Below are positions 44,531 to 53,340 of a DNA stretch of 64,000 nucleotides, piece after piece. This DNA is from Algimonas arctica (GTDB taxonomy: Bacteria; Pseudomonadota; Alphaproteobacteria; Caulobacterales; Maricaulaceae). Numbering within the stretch: position 1 is the first letter of the stretch; each line of letters opens with the position of its first letter. Position numbers and translations under genes: made by a program. Location of the stretch: positions 176,656-240,655 of the forward strand of contig NZ_BMZH01000002.1 of assembly GCF_014652695.1 (NCBI RefSeq). The letters are read 5' to 3'. The notes below the pieces were generated by a model. It worked only from the letters and a program-made list of their open reading frames with translations. It had not been told where the DNA came from and made no database searches.

Positions 44531-45459
44531 GTCAGTGGTAGGGTTTGCGTCATCGCTCCGACCAGATCGCTCTCTGCCACAGGCAAGGTGACTCGTAAGC
44601 GTTTCACGCGGCGGGGATCCGCATCAATGACTTCCATTTCCACCCCTTGAGGGTGAACGACAATTTCACCCCGTTCCGGAACGCGACCGACCAAGGTAAA
44701 GACGAGGCCGCCTAATGTGTCGACCTCTTCCTCTTCATCCAGCGTCGCAAAGTCCCGTCCAATCGCTTCTTCAAAATCGTCAATACTCATCCGCGCATCG
44801 GCATCCCAACAGACTTTACCGCCTTCCAGCACGACTTTCTTGAACGCATCTTGGAGCTCATCATGTTCGTCTTCAATATCGCCGACAATCGGTTCGATCA
44901 GGTCTTCAATCGTCACGAGACCGTCTGTGCCGCCATATTCGTCAACGACGATAGCCATGTGGATGCGCCGCGCCTGCATGCGCCGCAACAAATCTGGGGC
45001 GAGCATGGACGGCGGAACATAAAGGACTTGCCGCTTAATCGTGCGAATTACTTTGCGATCCGGATATGTCTTGGCCGTCCGCCCACGCGCATCGAACATG
45101 AGGTAGGGGAGCAAGTCCTTAATGTGAACCATCGCGATGGGGTTATCGAGCGTGTCCTCGAACACAGGGAGGCGCGAATGTCCGGCATCCCGAAAGGCTT
45201 TGGATAATTCTTTTAAAGTTGCGGTCTTCTCAATGGCAACAATGTTCGCCCGCGGCACCATAACATCATCAACACGCAAAAGATGAAAGCGCTCCGCCGC
45301 ATCCATCATCCGTTCTTGCGCCGCTACTTTTTCTGTCGGTGAGACAGATTCAGCCCCGTTCAGCCCATTCGCGTTACGGCGACGAAAGACCTTAGCGAAA
45401 AATGAGGGTTTTGGAGGCTCGGCGGCCGGATCGGATTGCGGCACAGGATCGGTTATCAT
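44527..45459 (-). CDS. HlyC/CorC-type CBS-domain protein (TlyC-like)
   Basis: A 310-residue protein with a tandem CBS pair ([20 protein letters not shown] through [29 protein letters not shown]) and a C-terminal CorC/HlyC domain ([21 protein letters not shown]). It lacks the DUF21 membrane domain of the larger relatives. Proposed roles in the family are magnesium/cobalt efflux support; the old 'hemolysin' name is misleading. It lies between ybeY and lnt, the common order. Confidence 0.9.
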   Translation of the reverse strand: MITDPVPQSDPAAEPPKPSFFAKVFRRRNANGLNGAESVSPTEKVAAQERMMDAAERFHLLRVDDVMVPRANIVAIEKTATLKELSKAFRDAGHSRLPVFEDTLDNPIAMVHIKDLLPYLMFDARGRTAKTYPDRKVIRTIKRQVLYVPPSMLAPDLLRRMQARRIHMAIVVDEYGGTDGLVTIEDLIEPIVGDIEDEHDELQDAFKKVVLEGGKVCWDADARMSIDDFEEAIGRDFATLDEEEEVDTLGGLVFTLVGRVPERGEIVVHPQGVEMEVIDADPRRVKRLRVTLPVAESDLVGAMTQTLPLT

Positions 45460-45465
45460 AACGGC

Positions 45466-45921
45466 CTAGCGCTTAAAGCCCATGTAGGGATTGTCAATCG
45501 ACAGCCGCGCTAAGGCGCGCACTTCGCGCGCCTCCATATCATCGGCATCCGCATCGGTCTGATGATCAAAACCCTGCAAATGCAGGACGCCGTGGATCAA
45601 CAGATGGACGAAGTGATCGGCAAAATCTTTGCCTTGCGCCGTCGCCTCACGCGCAATCGTTTGTCGCGCAAACACGACATCTCCCATCAACCCCGTGTCC
45701 GGCGTCATTGGAAAAGAGAGCACATTGGTCGGCGTGTCTTTGTGGCGGTAGTCGCGATTGAGCTGCTGCACTTGCGCATCATCCGAAAGGACGACGGACA
45801 ATTCACCCTCATTCGGGCTGTCGACCTCTGTCAAGGCGGCTTGCACGGCGGGCTCTATCCGCGACTGTATGTCCGGCCAATCCGCGTAAGGTTGGGCGAT
45901 ATCAATGACGAGATCGCCCAA
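45466..45921 (-). CDS. ybeY: endoribonuclease YbeY
   Basis: Zinc endoribonuclease involved in 16S rRNA 3' processing and ribosome quality control. The metal motif HxxxHxxxxxH is clear in HLLIHGVLHLQGFDHQTD, and LNRDYRHKDTPTNVLSFP is the usual N-terminal signature. The length of 151 is normal. phoH, its usual upstream neighbour, is absent here; fba takes its place, nine bases away. Confidence 0.95.
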   Translation of the reverse strand: MGDLVIDIAQPYADWPDIQSRIEPAVQAALTEVDSPNEGELSVVLSDDAQVQQLNRDYRHKDTPTNVLSFPMTPDTGLMGDVVFARQTIAREATAQGKDFADHFVHLLIHGVLHLQGFDHQTDADADDMEAREVRALARLSIDNPYMGFKR

Positions 45922-45930
45922 AACAACGGC

Positions 45931-46980
45931 TTACGCGTCGACTTCGGCATCGACCTCGGGCGACCACTGCCCTTTGGACGCGAGACCGTTCATTTTCGCG
46001 CGGTGTGCGAAAGCCGTTTGAGCCGCGTCATAATTCGCCGCTTTACCCTGCCAAGCAAACAAGGCGGACTGCTGCAAAGCGCGACCATAAGAATAAGTGA
46101 GTTTCCATGGGAAACCGCCGATCTTGTTCATCATGTCGAGATTGCGGGTGGCTTCTTCATTCTCCTGCCCACCGGACAGAAAGGCGATCCCGGGAACGGC
46201 TGACGGAACCGTGTCTTTGAGCACTTTAATTGTACGTGTGGCGATTTCTTCGCGCGTCGGCTGTTGCGCACATTGCTTGCCCGCGACGACCATATTCGGC
46301 TTCAAGATCGTCGCTTCCAGCGCAACACCTTGTTCATACAGCTCTGTGAACAGCGAATTAAGCGCGCGTTCTGTGACTTCGTGACAGCGCTCAACACTAT
46401 GCGCGCCGCCCATTAGCACTTCAGGTTCGACAATGGGGACAATGCCTGCTTCTTGGCAAAGCGCGGCGTAGCGACCCAGCGCGTGCGTATTGGCTTTAAT
46501 TCCACCCTCTGTTGGCGTCCGACCGACGGCCACATCCGGGTGAGAAATCTCAATCACGGCGCGCCATTTCGCAAACCGGGCGCCGAGTTCATAATATTCT
46601 GCTAAACGCTCGCGCAAGCCGTCGAGGCCCTGCGTGATGGTTTCGCCCGGTCGACCCGCAAGCGGGGTGATGCCCATATCCACTTTAATCCCTGGGATAG
46701 CGCCCGTCGCTTTGATGAGATCAACCATCGACGTGCCGTCCGCCGCGCTTTGGCGCAGCGTTTCATCATAAAGGATCACACCGCTAATATGGTCATCCAT
46801 CGCGGGACGGGTGCGAAACAGCATGTCGCGCCAGTCACGGCGGTTCGTTTCCAAGTTTTCTGTGCCGATTGAGGCAAAGCGTTTGCCGATTGTTCCGGTG
46901 GATTCATCCGCCGCCAGAATGCCCTTTCCGGGCGTGACCATCGCGTTCGCGACGGCGACCATGTCGTCCATCTTGCTCAT
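45931..46980 (-). CDS. fructose-bisphosphate aldolase, class I
   Basis: Splits fructose 1,6-bisphosphate in glycolysis through a Schiff base. The class I signature GKGILAADESTGTIGKRF is at about 20-37, and the Schiff-base lysine is in the LEATILKPNMV segment. No class II metal motif is present. I choose the ATG at 46980 because GGGAG lies eight bases before it; that leaves one base between the pgk stop and this start. An ATG at 46995 would overlap pgk. Length 349. It ends a gap-pgk-fba run. Confidence 0.93.
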   Translation of the reverse strand: MSKMDDMVAVANAMVTPGKGILAADESTGTIGKRFASIGTENLETNRRDWRDMLFRTRPAMDDHISGVILYDETLRQSAADGTSMVDLIKATGAIPGIKVDMGITPLAGRPGETITQGLDGLRERLAEYYELGARFAKWRAVIEISHPDVAVGRTPTEGGIKANTHALGRYAALCQEAGIVPIVEPEVLMGGAHSVERCHEVTERALNSLFTELYEQGVALEATILKPNMVVAGKQCAQQPTREEIATRTIKVLKDTVPSAVPGIAFLSGGQENEEATRNLDMMNKIGGFPWKLTYSYGRALQQSALFAWQGKAANYDAAQTAFAHRAKMNGLASKGQWSPEVDAEVDA

Positions 46981-46981
46981 T

Positions 46982-48202
46982 TTATGCGCTCCCATTTTGT
47001 CTATTCGTCTGTGTTACAATTTTTACGCCCGGAAGGTCTTTGCCTTCCATCCACTCTAAAAACGCCCCGCCTGCCGTTGAGACGAAGGTGAAGTCATCCA
47101 CGACATTGGCTGCGTTGAGCGCGGCGACCGTGTCGCCACCGCCGGCCACAGCGACAATCTTGCCCGCGCGGACGCGTTTAGCGGCATATTTCGCGGCTTC
47201 TATTGTCGAGGTATCGAACGGGGGCGTTTCAAACGCGCCCAGCGGGCCATTCCAAATCAGGGTATTGGATTTATCCATCGCGTCCATCAGTTCGGTCACC
47301 GTGTCGGGCCCGACGTCGAGGATCATTTCATTCGCTTTAACCGCGTCCATTGAGCCGTCTGCAAGCGACACGACGCGGGTCTTCGCCCCGACTTTGAATT
47401 CTGTCGCGACAACGCCGTCAACGGGCAGGATAATTTCACAGCCTGCCTTGCGCGCCGCTTTAAGAATATCGTTGGCTTTGCCCAGCAGGTCCAGTTCAGC
47501 GAGAGATTTGCCGACGTCGATCCCTTTGGCGAGTAAGAAGGTGTTGGCCATACCGCCGCCAATCGCGAGACGGTCGAGCTTGGTGACGAGGTTTTCGAGA
47601 AGATCGATCTTGGAGGACACTTTCGCGCCGCCGACAATCGCCATGACCGGTTGTTTCGGGTGGTCCAGCGCTTGCGCCAAATGGTCGAGCTCACGCGCCA
47701 TGGCGAGCCCCGCATAGGTCGGGAGGTAATCGGCGATCCCAGCAGAAGACGCATGCGCCCGGTGCGCGGCGGAAAACGCGTCCATCACGAACAGATCGCC
47801 AAACTGCGCCAGTTCTTTGCTTAATTCGGGATCGTTTGTGGTTTCCCCTGGCAAAAACCGCGTGTTTTCCAGCACCAGCACATCGCCTGCACCTAAATCC
47901 TTAAGCGCGTTAATATTGAGCGAGGTTAGAAACCGGACAGGGGCGTTTAGCGCTGCTGCCAGCGGTTCAGCGACGAATGAAAGCGATAAGGCCGGATCTG
48001 GCTCACCCTTGGGACGACCAAAATGCGACAGCAGAACCACAGCCGCCCCGTGGTCACGCAAATATTCAATCGTCGGCAAAGCTGATTGCAGCCGCGTATC
48101 ATCCGTAATCGCACCCGTTTCGTCGCGCGGCAGATTAAAGTCGACCCGCACAAGGGCGGTTTTGCCGGATAAATCAGCCTGTTCGAGACGGCGAATATCC
48201 AT
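46982..48202 (-). CDS. pgk: phosphoglycerate kinase
   Basis: Transfers phosphate from 1,3-bisphosphoglycerate to ADP. Visible landmarks are GKTALVRVDFNLPRDE near the N-terminus, LLSHFGRPKG, the hinge segment VMAIVGGAKVSSKIDLL and the nucleotide site IVAVAGGGDTVAALN near the end. Normal length (406). It lies just after gap (one base between) and just before fba. Confidence 0.97.
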   Translation of the reverse strand: MDIRRLEQADLSGKTALVRVDFNLPRDETGAITDDTRLQSALPTIEYLRDHGAAVVLLSHFGRPKGEPDPALSLSFVAEPLAAALNAPVRFLTSLNINALKDLGAGDVLVLENTRFLPGETTNDPELSKELAQFGDLFVMDAFSAAHRAHASSAGIADYLPTYAGLAMARELDHLAQALDHPKQPVMAIVGGAKVSSKIDLLENLVTKLDRLAIGGGMANTFLLAKGIDVGKSLAELDLLGKANDILKAARKAGCEIILPVDGVVATEFKVGAKTRVVSLADGSMDAVKANEMILDVGPDTVTELMDAMDKSNTLIWNGPLGAFETPPFDTSTIEAAKYAAKRVRAGKIVAVAGGGDTVAALNAANVVDDFTFVSTAGGAFLEWMEGKDLPGVKIVTQTNRQNGSA

Positions 48203-48203
48203 T

Positions 48204-49214
48204 TTATGCGATCCCTAATCGTTGACCCATGACGCGAGCGACATCAATCATTCGATTCGCAAAGCCCCATTCATTATCATACCAAGCAATAACCTTGACG
48301 AGATCGCCGTCCATCGACTTGGTCAGGGGCGCAGCATAAATCGCGCTATGCGGGTCATGATTGAGATCAGAGCTGACCAGCGCATTCCGTGAATAGCAAA
48401 TAATGCCCTTCATCGAGCCTTCCGCCGCTTCTTGCATCGCCGCATTAAGGTCTTCCGCTGTCGTTTTCATGGCAGGCTGGAACGCCAGATCGATCATAGA
48501 CACATTGGCGGTCGGCACGCGAACGGCAGCGCCTGCGAGCCGGCCTGTGAGTTCTGGAATTACCATGCCGACCGCTTTGGCCGCGCCCGTGCTGGTCGGG
48601 ATCATGTTGAGGCCTGCCGCGCGGGCCCGGTAGAGGTCTTTGTGTGAGTTATCGAGAATTCGCTGATCCTGCGTATAGCTATGCACGGTCGTCATAAAGC
48701 CGCGTTTGATACCGACCGCATCAAGGATCACTTTGGCAATCGGTGCGAGACAGTTGGTCGTGCAAGAGGCGCAAGACACGAGGCGGTCATTCGCGCCGAG
48801 CTTGTCATGATTGACCCCATAAACAATCGTCTGGTCCACATCCTCGCCGGGCGCGGAAATCAGGACCGCTTTGGCGCCGCCGTCAAAATGTGGCTGGCAC
48901 CGCTCTCGCGTGCGAAACAGACCCGTGCATTCCATAACCAGATCCGCGTCGCCCCAGGCCACATCCGCTGGATTACGTTCATGGCTCATCGCCACACGTC
49001 CGCGGCCAAAGTCGATCCAATCCTCTCCTTCGGTTACCGTTGCGCCGAACCGGCCATGCACAGAATCATAGCGCAGCAGATGCGCCGACGTTTCAATATT
49101 GCCAGGTGAATTGATGAGGACGAGCTCGACATCAGTGATATCATACTCATACAAGGCACGAGTGACGAGACGGCCGATCCGTCCAAAACCATTAATGGCG
49201 ATCTTAAGAGTCAT
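48204..49214 (-). CDS. gap: glyceraldehyde-3-phosphate dehydrogenase
   Basis: Oxidises glyceraldehyde 3-phosphate to 1,3-bisphosphoglycerate with NAD(P). The catalytic Cys is in VSCASCTTNCLAPI, and the Rossmann motif is IAINGFGRIGRLVTRAL. I start at the ATG at 49214 (MTLKIAING), giving 336 residues; the open frame to 49319 adds a non-family stretch. It is the first gene of the gap-pgk-fba run. Confidence 0.97.
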   Translation of the reverse strand: MTLKIAINGFGRIGRLVTRALYEYDITDVELVLINSPGNIETSAHLLRYDSVHGRFGATVTEGEDWIDFGRGRVAMSHERNPADVAWGDADLVMECTGLFRTRERCQPHFDGGAKAVLISAPGEDVDQTIVYGVNHDKLGANDRLVSCASCTTNCLAPIAKVILDAVGIKRGFMTTVHSYTQDQRILDNSHKDLYRARAAGLNMIPTSTGAAKAVGMVIPELTGRLAGAAVRVPTANVSMIDLAFQPAMKTTAEDLNAAMQEAAEGSMKGIICYSRNALVSSDLNHDPHSAIYAAPLTKSMDGDLVKVIAWYDNEWGFANRMIDVARVMGQRLGIA

Positions 49215-49403
49215 AGCGAGAAGGTGACTTCCTGAGAGTTTGTGCGCTCTGGATAGATAAACCTCGGACATGAGATCGACTATCACAGGTGGAATTGCAT
49301 GCGCGGTTACGCGGAACATTCCGCAAGAGCAATAAAATACCCTTGGCGTGGAGCAAATCTTACGTCATTCAGGTCAGATAATGAGGACTTTAACTAACAC
49401 GCG

Positions 49404-49715
49404 ATGAATGACAGCGCTGACATGAAACAACCCACCCTCAAGGACGCCGCCCTCGCCCTGCAAACGGCTGTGGCCGCACTTGAGAAATCACTTGATCCAA
49501 TGTTGGGTAAACTCGCCCAGTTAGAGACCAAAGCGCGTGAGGCCGAGGGATTTTCAGAAGACCGCGTCCGCATGGCCGCAGAGTTAGACGAAGCCCTTGA
49601 AGCCCGGCGGCGGCGTGAAGCCGAGTTCGACACCTTATCCAAACAGACGCGCGCGGAACTGGATATGACAATTGCGGCGCTTCAGCAGGCGCTAGGAGGA
49701 AATACTGATGGGTAA
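49404..49715 (+). CDS. small coiled-coil protein, DUF4164-like
   Basis: A 103-residue helical protein, rich in Ala, Glu, Leu and Arg, predicted to form one long coiled coil (LQTAVAALEKSLDPMLGKLAQLE, then EDRVRMAAELDEALEARRRRE). It overlaps zapA by eight bases and is likely translated with it. This pairing with zapA is common in alphaproteobacteria and suggests a link to the division ring, but the function is not established. Confidence 0.78.
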   Translation: MNDSADMKQPTLKDAALALQTAVAALEKSLDPMLGKLAQLETKAREAEGFSEDRVRMAAELDEALEARRRREAEFDTLSKQTRAELDMTIAALQQALGGNTDG

Positions 49716-50076
49716 AGTCAGCCTGAACATTAATGGTCGGGCCTACGGATTGGGCTGTGAAGCGGGCGAAGAAGAACGACTCACCCGCCTCGGTCAACGG
49801 CTTGATGCGCGCGTCGCACAGATGGCGGATCAATTTGGCCAAATCGGTGATCTTCGCTTGCTCGTCATGGCAGGCATCACCTTGATCGACGAAATCGAAG
49901 ACCCTGAGAGCACCGTTGAACTGCAAATTGAAGAACGCCTCGGCGATATGACGAAAAAACTCGACGCCGCGACCAAGGCCCGCGAATCAACGGAAGTCGA
50001 AGCCGTTGAAGGCCTCATGACGGCCGCGCGGCGCATTGAACGGCTCGCCGAGCGTTTGGCAGAAACCGGTCACTAA
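49708..50076 (+). CDS. zapA: cell division protein ZapA
   Basis: Stabilises FtsZ filaments at the division site. The N-terminal part KVSLNINGRAYGLGCEAGEEERL is the family signature, and a long helix for tetramer formation follows (about 65-120). The 122 residues are normal. A ribosome site (AGGAGG) precedes the ATG within the upstream gene. A probable 6S RNA lies downstream. Confidence 0.92.
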   Translation: MGKVSLNINGRAYGLGCEAGEEERLTRLGQRLDARVAQMADQFGQIGDLRLLVMAGITLIDEIEDPESTVELQIEERLGDMTKKLDAATKARESTEVEAVEGLMTAARRIERLAERLAETGH

Positions 50077-50174
50077 TCCGCGGTGTGTCACGCTTGCGTG
50101 GGCTGCTAATTCCGGCTTGCGCCCGATTGCGACAACGCCCAAATAGCCTGAGACGGTTTCTGCGGGTTGCGTGA

Positions 50175-50204
50175 TTGCACTAATCCACCGGACCTTACTA
50201 TATC
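50175..50204 (+). promoter_or_regulatory. promoter of the probable 6S RNA
   Basis: TTGCAC (50175-50180), 18 bases, TATATC (50199-50204). This is a good sigma70-type match for a noncoding stretch and would start transcription near 50211. Confidence 0.5.
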
Positions 50205-50207
50205 ACT

Positions 50208-50360
50208 CGGGAGCTGGCTCTGTTCGAACCGTGGTTCGTTTAATTCCGGCACCCACCTCAAACTGAGGTCACGAGGATACAGAACGCCTTCACGGACTTT
50301 GTGGGGCCGTCACCCTTTCTTCAACAGAACAACCGTTTTGAGCCCCGCGAGGGGCTGTCG
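50208..50360 (+). ncRNA. ssrS: probable 6S RNA
   Basis: The 319-base gap after zapA (50077-50395) has no credible gene. In many proteobacteria zapA is followed by ssrS, whose product binds RNA polymerase. The stretch shows a promoter at 50175-50204 and several stems: CGAACC/GGTTCG (50222-50235), ACCTCA/TGAGGT with an AAC loop, ACGG/CCGT, and AGCCCC/GGGGCT at 50341-50356 near the likely 3' end. Ends are approximate. The fau gene that often follows is missing. The call rests mainly on position and structure. Confidence 0.55.
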
Positions 50361-50395
50361 GTTAATCTGTTGCCCCCGTAGATGCGTGCGCTGGG

Positions 50396-51640
50396 TTAAA
50401 TCCGCTCTATAATGATCGCCGGAGCCATGCCCCCTGCCGCACACATGGTGACGAGCGCGTAGCGACCGCCACTTCGCTCCAGCTCATCAAGCGCTGTGCC
50501 AATTAAGATCGATCCCGTCGCACCGATCGGATGACCCAGCGCCATCGCGCCACCATTGATGTTGACTTTCTCGCGATCCAGATCGAGGTCACGGATGAAT
50601 TTTTCGGCCACCACGGCGAAAGCTTCGTTGATTTCCCAGACGTCAATATCGTCCTTTGACAGTCCGGCCCGCGCCAAGGCTTTCTGGGCGGCAGGCACAG
50701 GGGCGTTGAGCATGAGCGTCGGGTCATCCCCCATATTGATCGCGGTCACGATACGCGCCCGCGGCTTAAACCCATGTTCGTCCGCAAACTCTTTTGACGT
50801 CAGCAGCAGCGCCGCCGCGCCGTCAACAACGCCCGAGCTATTGCCGGCATGGTGAACATGCTCCCAATTGTCTTTGAGTTGCGGATAGCGTTGTTCGACC
50901 AAATCACCATAAGTTGTGCCCTGTTCATCGACGGGAATATCTCTCCACATCGCAAACACTGTCTTGAGCTGCCCCAAACCTTCTTTCGTTGTTTGCGGAC
51001 GGGGAAACTCTTCGTGGTCAAGCGCGAGGGTTCCGTCCTCATTATGAACGGGGATCAGCGAGCCAGAGAACCGGTTTTCAGCAATCGCCCGTGCGGCCCG
51101 CGCTTGGCTGGTGAGCGCCAACTCATCCAGCGCGTCGCGGTCAATGCCGTCCAGCTTCGCAATGGCATCCGCCGCGACGCCTTGCTGCGTCTGTGGATGT
51201 TTCGCACGCAGAGATAAATTGCCTGCATCCATCATAGGCGGCACTTTTGGATCCATGATCGAGGCGGTGTAGCTCATCATTTCGCAGCCCCCCGCGATCA
51301 CGCAATCTTCCATCCCGGCCATAATCTGCGACGCGGCCAGTGAAACCGATGTGATGCCGGACCCACAGAAACGGTCCAACGTCATACCCGACGCCCGGAC
51401 ATCATAGCCCGCATCAAGCGCGGCCATACGGCCAAGATCTGTGCCCTGCTTGCCAACTTGCGTGCTGGTGGCCCAGATCACATCATCGACTTTCGCCGTG
51501 TCCAGATCATTGCGCGCGGCAAGGGCTTTCAAAACAGTTGCAGAGAGATGTTGCGGATGGAGGTGGGCGAGCGCGCCCTTACCGATTTTTCCGATCCCGC
51601 GCGGGGTACGAACTGCGTCAATAATATAAGCATCAGCCAT
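50396..51640 (-). CDS. acetyl-CoA C-acyltransferase (thiolase)
   Basis: Thiolase of 414 residues that either condenses two acetyl-CoA or cleaves 3-ketoacyl-CoA. The acylated Cys is C92 (LDRFCGSGITSV); the His motif GHPIGATGS and the second Cys in MCAAGGMAPA are intact. A GGAG site precedes the ATG. It follows the IclR regulator gene by 34 bases on the same strand. Biosynthetic versus degradative role cannot be settled from sequence alone. Confidence 0.93.
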   Translation of the reverse strand: MADAYIIDAVRTPRGIGKIGKGALAHLHPQHLSATVLKALAARNDLDTAKVDDVIWATSTQVGKQGTDLGRMAALDAGYDVRASGMTLDRFCGSGITSVSLAASQIMAGMEDCVIAGGCEMMSYTASIMDPKVPPMMDAGNLSLRAKHPQTQQGVAADAIAKLDGIDRDALDELALTSQARAARAIAENRFSGSLIPVHNEDGTLALDHEEFPRPQTTKEGLGQLKTVFAMWRDIPVDEQGTTYGDLVEQRYPQLKDNWEHVHHAGNSSGVVDGAAALLLTSKEFADEHGFKPRARIVTAINMGDDPTLMLNAPVPAAQKALARAGLSKDDIDVWEINEAFAVVAEKFIRDLDLDREKVNINGGAMALGHPIGATGSILIGTALDELERSGGRYALVTMCAAGGMAPAIIIERI

Positions 51641-51674
51641 GAGAAGTCTCCGGGATCATTAAGTCCCGCACAAC

Positions 51675-52577
51675 CTACGTGGGCGTGATGGCGCGTGCCA
51701 AGGCGGCGCGTCCCATAATCGCATCTTCGATGGAGCGCGGAAGACCCGCGACAAATCCGCGAAGCACAGGCGCAATTTCCAACTCCCGCTCAGCGAGGGC
51801 ATCCGTTGGGCCCACCACACCGACACAAAGTTGTCGGCGCACACCGCGCGAGGGCAGCGCGACAGCAATCCCACCCGTTCCGTTTCCAGACGGGTGATAG
51901 GTGACCGCATAGCCGCGCGTCCGTGCAGCCTGGACGCCTTCAAGCGCGGCAGGCGCGTTGTCTTTCCAGAACGGCTTATCGACCTCGTGAATCGTGCGCC
52001 GTATCAGCTTGCCAACGTCTGCGTCCGTGTCACCTGTTAGCATCGAGTAGCCCGTCGCCGCGCAAACCAGAGGCCGCACTGATCCTGTTTCGACATGCGC
52101 CCGCACAGGCCCCGGCTTATGATGGGTGTAGATATATTGGCTGTAGATCCCATTGCGCATGGCCAGGAACACTGTTTCGCCCAGCGTCTCGGACAGGCGC
52201 GAGAGATTATCAGCAAATCCATCCGGAAGACCTGACATTTTGATCAACCAATCGCCGAGAAAGGCGATTCGTAGCGTTGGGTAGAACGCCCGGCTTTCAA
52301 CTTCGCGTTCCAAATAACCCGAATCTTGCAGAGATTTTGTTAGGGCCGACGCAGAAGATTGCGGCATGTTGAGATTGTCTGCGATTTCGCCAATCGAGGC
52401 GGGGCGCTTCACATCCGCAAAAAATTCAAACAAGGCCATCGTACGAAAGCTCGACTTGAGCATGTTCTCAGCATCATCCAAGCGCAGCGCTTGTCCGGGT
52501 ATCTGACTGCCGCCCACACCCGCAAGGGCGGCCACCGAAAGGCCCAGATCGTCTTCACCATCATCCATAGCATTCAT
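51675..52577 (-). CDS. IclR family transcriptional regulator
   Basis: A 300-residue regulator with an N-terminal winged helix (about 40-100, SIGEIADNLNMPQSSASALTKSLQDSGYLER) and a C-terminal IclR ligand domain (RLSETLGETVFLAMRNG, VCAATGYSMLTG). The thiolase gene is directly downstream and is the first candidate target. The ligand is unknown. Confidence 0.9.
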   Translation of the reverse strand: MNAMDDGEDDLGLSVAALAGVGGSQIPGQALRLDDAENMLKSSFRTMALFEFFADVKRPASIGEIADNLNMPQSSASALTKSLQDSGYLEREVESRAFYPTLRIAFLGDWLIKMSGLPDGFADNLSRLSETLGETVFLAMRNGIYSQYIYTHHKPGPVRAHVETGSVRPLVCAATGYSMLTGDTDADVGKLIRRTIHEVDKPFWKDNAPAALEGVQAARTRGYAVTYHPSGNGTGGIAVALPSRGVRRQLCVGVVGPTDALAERELEIAPVLRGFVAGLPRSIEDAIMGRAALARAITPT

Positions 52578-52631
52578 GAAGCGTAGTTTGACACGCTTGA
52601 CTGAATTTCACCAGCATCATCGGTGAATAGA

Positions 52632-52661
52632 TAAAAGCTGCCTGTGCAGAACACAGGCGGC
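52632..52661 (-). terminator. Rho-independent terminator
   Basis: GCCGCCTGTG pairs with CACAGGCAGC on the minus strand with one mismatch, around a five-base loop, and TTTTA follows. It serves the ferritin-like gene that ends at 52688. Confidence 0.8.
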
Positions 52662-52687
52662 TTGAAATCAGACGTCTCTGGTCTCTA

Positions 52688-53188
52688 TTATGCGGCCCTT
52701 GCGGCTTCGTTGATGGAGCCTTGCGCGAGTTTCGTGAATTCGAGGTCCCCTTCCATCGTTTGCTCCTTGCAGGTTTCCAGCTTTTGCGCGTCTTCTAATG
52801 CGCCGAGGCGTTTGGCAAAGGCCTCAACCGAGCCGTATCCTGTGATGGCATAGTGAGCCATCCGTTGGTATTGGCTGATCAGCATGGCATCGCGAACACT
52901 GTCATCGCCATATTTCTCTTTTAGTACGTGTTTTTCAGCTTCTTTGGTCAGGCCTTTCATGCCTTGGCACGTGACATTGCCGACACCTTCACCGTGGCTG
53001 TCGAGGATGGCTTTGATTTGCGCATTCCCCTCTTTCGTCCCGTCGATGGAGCGTTCGAGCGCCGCTTTGAGGTCCGTATCGGTGGCCGCATCGATCAGTT
53101 TCTCGACAGTGTCGTTGGCCTGTTGGTTCGCGTCGTACAGGTCTTTCAATTCTTCGATATAGAGGTCTTTGAGATTATTAATCGCCAT
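52688..53188 (-). CDS. ferritin-like DUF892 protein (YciE/YciF type)
   Basis: A 166-residue four-helix protein of the DUF892 group, often induced under stress. The start MAINNLKDLYIEELKDLYDANQQ is typical; the ATG at 53188 has AGGAG before it, while the longer frame to 53245 adds nothing familiar. Later helices (EGNAQIKAILDSHGEG, MAHYAITGYGSVEAF) carry the Glu and His residues expected at a di-metal site. Its role is not well defined. Confidence 0.88.
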   Translation of the reverse strand: MAINNLKDLYIEELKDLYDANQQANDTVEKLIDAATDTDLKAALERSIDGTKEGNAQIKAILDSHGEGVGNVTCQGMKGLTKEAEKHVLKEKYGDDSVRDAMLISQYQRMAHYAITGYGSVEAFAKRLGALEDAQKLETCKEQTMEGDLEFTKLAQGSINEAARAA

Positions 53189-53340
53189 GGGGGTCTCCTT
53201 GAATGTGGCGCGGTCTGTCGGCGAGACAGTCGCGGGTGGGTTCACAGGAGCAACGAAAACCTAAGAGAAAACGTTCCAAAACTTTGTAATAATGGCGCAT
53301 TCGTTGCATCTCCTCCTCAAGAGAGAAGGAGTTGCACGCT

